Assembly (NCBI GenBank): GCA_020058145.1
Contig: JAGVEP010000357.1
Location: forward strand, 1-6,827
DNA from: Phycisphaerae bacterium
GTDB taxonomy: Bacteria; Planctomycetota; Phycisphaerae; UBA1845; Fen-1342
Reading direction: 5' to 3'
Length of the DNA stretch: 6,827 nt
The notes under the pieces were generated by a model, which did no database searches, had not been told where the DNA came from, and worked only from the letters and a program-made list of their open reading frames with translations. Shown here one piece after another: positions 4,694 through 6,827 of this stretch. Every line of letters starts with the position of its first letter. Positions within the stretch are counted from its first letter, which is position 1. The translations under genes were made by a program, and so were the position numbers.

Positions 4694-6379
4694 TCAGCCA
4701 ATGGTGCCTGGTTCAAGTTTGGCGAACAGAATCTGCGGCTGGCCCAGCGCCGCACCGGTTTGCAATGCCGGCGGCGGCTCCCACCGGATGGGCGCTTCCG
4801 GCACGTTCAACATCTGCAACACGCGCCGCGCCGTGCCCGGCATGAATGGCCACGCCATGACCGCGAGATAGTGGATCGAGTGGATGCACGTCGCCAGGGC
4901 GGCGGCGCAATCCGGCAGGTCGTTCTTGCGCGACGTCCACGGGGCGCGGCTGTTAATGTACTCGTTGCACAGCCCGGCGAAGCCCATCAGCTCGTCAAGT
5001 CCCGCGCGGAACTTGTGTTCCTCCAGGCACGTCCCAACCTTCTCCAGCGCCGCGCCGGCCCGCACCAGGTGCTGCCGGTCGGCGTCGGTCTGGGCCGCGG
5101 TGTCCGGCACTTTGCCGTCAAAGAAGCGGACGGCAAACGAAAGCGCGCGATTGACGAAGTTGCCGAGCGTATTCGCCAACTCGTTGTCGTTGCGCGCTAT
5201 GAACTCCTCGGGGTCAAACGCGGTGCGCGCACTCTCGGGGGCGGCGCGCGTCAGGTAGTACCGCAGCCGATCAGCATCGAGCCCCTGCTTAAGAAACTCC
5301 TCGACCCACACCGGTGCGTCGGGCGCCGTGCTGCTCTTGCTGATCTTCTGCGTCTCGCCGGCCACCCTGTGATTCATGAAGTTGTTGGCGACCACGACGT
5401 GCGGCAGTTGATATTGCCCGTCCGCCATGAGCATCGCCGGCCAGATGAGCGCGTGAAAGACCGTGTTATCCTCGCCGATGAAATGGACGATGGCGGTGTC
5501 GGGGTCTGCCCACCATTTCTCGTAGCCCCGCCAGTCGCCCTCGTGTGCCGCGCACCAGGCCGCGGTGAATGAAATATAGCCGATCGGTGCGTCGAACCAG
5601 ACGTAGAGCACTTTGCCGTGGGCATCGGGATCGTCGAGCGGCACTGGGATGCCCCACGCAATGTCGCGTGTCATGGAGCGCTCGGGCAGCCCCTGCTTGA
5701 TTTGCCCGAGCGCAAAATTGAGCACGTGCGGCCGCCATTGACCCTGCTTTTTCTCCAGCCACTCTTGCAGCGGCTTTTGAAAATCGCTCAGCCGCAGGTA
5801 CCAGTGCGTCGTTTCGCGCACTTCCGCCGGCTGCCCGCTGATCACGCTGATCGGGTTCTTCAGTAGCAGCGGCTCGATCATCTGGCCGCAGGCTTCGCAT
5901 TGATCGCCGGTGGCGCGCTCGAAGCCGCAATGGTGACACGTGCCGCGGACGAAGCGGTCCGGCAGAAAGCGGTCGGCCTGACGATCGAAGAGCTGCTTGG
6001 TGCGCCGTTTGGTGAAATAGCCCTTCTCATGAATCCGCCGGAAGAAGTTTTGGCTGAACTGCTCGTGCAGCTTGACGAAATCCGGGTGGTGCGTGCCGCC
6101 GTAGGTGTCGAATTCGATGCGCAGTCCGGCGAAATCACGGACCTGGGAGTCATGGAAGTGGTCGCAGATTTTCTCGGGGGTCGTTTTTTCCTGGAGCGCC
6201 GAGATTTCGATCGCGACGCCGTTGTCGTCGCTGCCGCAAATGAAACGCACCTCGTGACCGCGGGCGCGGAGGTAGCGCACGTAGGTATCGGCGGGCAGGT
6301 AGGCACCCGCGATGTGCCCGACGTGCAGGCGGTTATTCGAATAGGGCAGCGCGGCCGTCACCAGGTACCGCTTGGGCAT
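4694..6379 (-). CDS. metG: Methionyl-tRNA synthetase
   Basis: A 561-residue class I aminoacyl-tRNA synthetase that activates methionine with ATP and charges tRNA-Met, including the initiator. The N-terminal Rossmann fold opens with TAALPYSNNRLHVGHIAGA, where HVGH (19-22) is the HIGH motif. A connective domain holds one zinc knuckle (C148, C151, C161, C164). WFDAPIGYIS (261-270) and FIGEDNTVFH (300-309) are typical of MetRS active sites. KISKS (345-349) is the KMSKS loop. A helical anticodon-binding domain follows, with NDNELANTLGNFVNR near 397-410 and WPFMPGTA near 510. The protein ends soon after that domain, so the C-terminal EMAP-II-like tRNA-binding/dimerisation module found in the 677-residue E. 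coli enzyme is absent, as in several other lineages. GGAG lies 9 bases before ATG 6379. The enzyme looks intact. It is upstream of, and on the same strand as, the small secreted-protein gene. Confidence 0.97.
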   Translation of the reverse strand: MPKRYLVTAALPYSNNRLHVGHIAGAYLPADTYVRYLRARGHEVRFICGSDDNGVAIEISALQEKTTPEKICDHFHDSQVRDFAGLRIEFDTYGGTHHPDFVKLHEQFSQNFFRRIHEKGYFTKRRTKQLFDRQADRFLPDRFVRGTCHHCGFERATGDQCEACGQMIEPLLLKNPISVISGQPAEVRETTHWYLRLSDFQKPLQEWLEKKQGQWRPHVLNFALGQIKQGLPERSMTRDIAWGIPVPLDDPDAHGKVLYVWFDAPIGYISFTAAWCAAHEGDWRGYEKWWADPDTAIVHFIGEDNTVFHALIWPAMLMADGQYQLPHVVVANNFMNHRVAGETQKISKSSTAPDAPVWVEEFLKQGLDADRLRYYLTRAAPESARTAFDPEEFIARNDNELANTLGNFVNRALSFAVRFFDGKVPDTAAQTDADRQHLVRAGAALEKVGTCLEEHKFRAGLDELMGFAGLCNEYINSRAPWTSRKNDLPDCAAALATCIHSIHYLAVMAWPFMPGTARRVLQMLNVPEAPIRWEPPPALQTGAALGQPQILFAKLEPGTIG

Positions 6380-6827
6380 AGGTCGCAGCTCCGAACGGGT
6401 CTTCGAGGCGGTGGATGGTATGCGAGATGCCCGACCCCTTCCAGGGGAAGCGACAGGACGACACTGGTAAGGTCTGGGCTTGGTGAGGCAGATCGGCAGC
6501 GGCCAGCCGGTTTTGGCGAAATTTTGTTAACCTGCTACCAGCTCGCAGGCTTATCGATAAGGCCACCCCGACCATCTGGAATCTGGGCCGGAAACTGAGA
6601 CACCCTCAGAAGCTCTTGCGGGAACGTTCGGTCCCTATCGGCTGCATTGCGCAGCTCGGTCGCGGCGCCTCGGACGCGGTCTCGTCATGGCACGTATACC
6701 ACCACGCGTTTCTCGGGGCAGTGTGACTTTAGGACTCGCGCAGAAATAACTTGCTCGAATTCCGAACGCGCGCCCTTGCGTGGCTTGCCTCTTCGCGGAC
6801 TCTTCGTTCACGTTATTTGTGCGTGAC
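6380..6827. other. Non-coding stretch upstream of metG
   Basis: I find no gene here that I can support. Reading frames on both strands are short, rich in unlikely residues and without motifs. One minus-strand frame is open from the right edge to a TAG at 6635-6637 (about 63 codons), but its composition is not convincing. The stretch should include the metG promoter and leader, yet I see no clear -35/-10 pair. It holds a perfect 12-bp palindrome, CTTATCGATAAG, at 6550-6561, and near it an AT-rich patch, TTTTGTTAAC, at 6523-6532 in otherwise GC-rich DNA. Neither can be tied to a known regulator. Confidence 0.5.

Noticed and set aside
4127..5572. A 481-codon open frame on the plus strand opposite metG and the small secreted-protein gene
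   Set aside because: It is antisense to metG, whose catalytic motifs are complete. The translation is Arg/Val/His-rich with no motif. Long antisense frames are expected at this GC content.
6620..6640. The 14-base string GTTCGGTCCCTATC resembles a stretch I recall near the 3' end of 23S rRNA
   Set aside because: The match does not continue on either side, and the neighbouring conserved rRNA segments are absent. I treat it as coincidence rather than an rRNA fragment.
6640..6716. GCGCAGCTCGGTCGCGG looks like a tRNA D-arm
   Set aside because: No matching acceptor stem, anticodon stem or GGTTCGA-type T-loop lies at the right distance.

Overview
This GC-rich window reads as ordinary bacterial chromosome, most likely from a planctomycete-type organism. 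Three observations suggest that lineage: a bacterial copy of the DNA topoisomerase VI B subunit, several short dispersed repeats in the gene gaps (cores TTACGGTCGCGGCTC and GAAGCGCCAGCGAGT, plus 8-bp tandem units of the GGCACGGA / GGGACGGA type), and long GC-driven antisense reading frames. I associate these repeats with planctomycete genomes from memory, so the taxonomic call is an inference.

Layout, left to right. A minus-strand group runs yhbY (1798 to 1517), then a long-chain trans-polyprenyl diphosphate synthase (1389 to 304), then the N-terminus of murG, which leaves the window at position 1. Between yhbY and the prenyl synthase lies a nine-unit 8-bp tandem array. Its G-rich strand has eight regularly spaced G-tracts and fits a quadruplex pattern. 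Divergent from yhbY is a plus-strand gene (1903 to 3849) for the topoisomerase VI B subunit, with all GHKL ATPase motifs. Convergent with it is a small minus-strand gene for an unrecognised, probably exported or lipid-anchored protein (about 4495 to 3890). Dispersed repeats at both ends of that gene supply its last codons and stop and crowd its start. Upstream on the same strand is metG (6379 to 4694). The last 448 bases hold no gene I can support and are probably the metG upstream region.

Functional picture. The left group combines a ribosome-assembly factor with two envelope/isoprenoid functions: an all-trans prenyl chain, usually for quinones, and lipid II synthesis. Topoisomerase VI needs a SPO11-like A subunit, which is not in the window. 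metG and the small secreted-protein gene may be co-transcribed. The most notable points are the orphan-looking topoisomerase VI B gene and the way repeats decorate, and partly encode, the edges of genes. I saw no CRISPR array, insertion sequence, phage gene or rRNA/tRNA gene, and no clear new multi-gene system.
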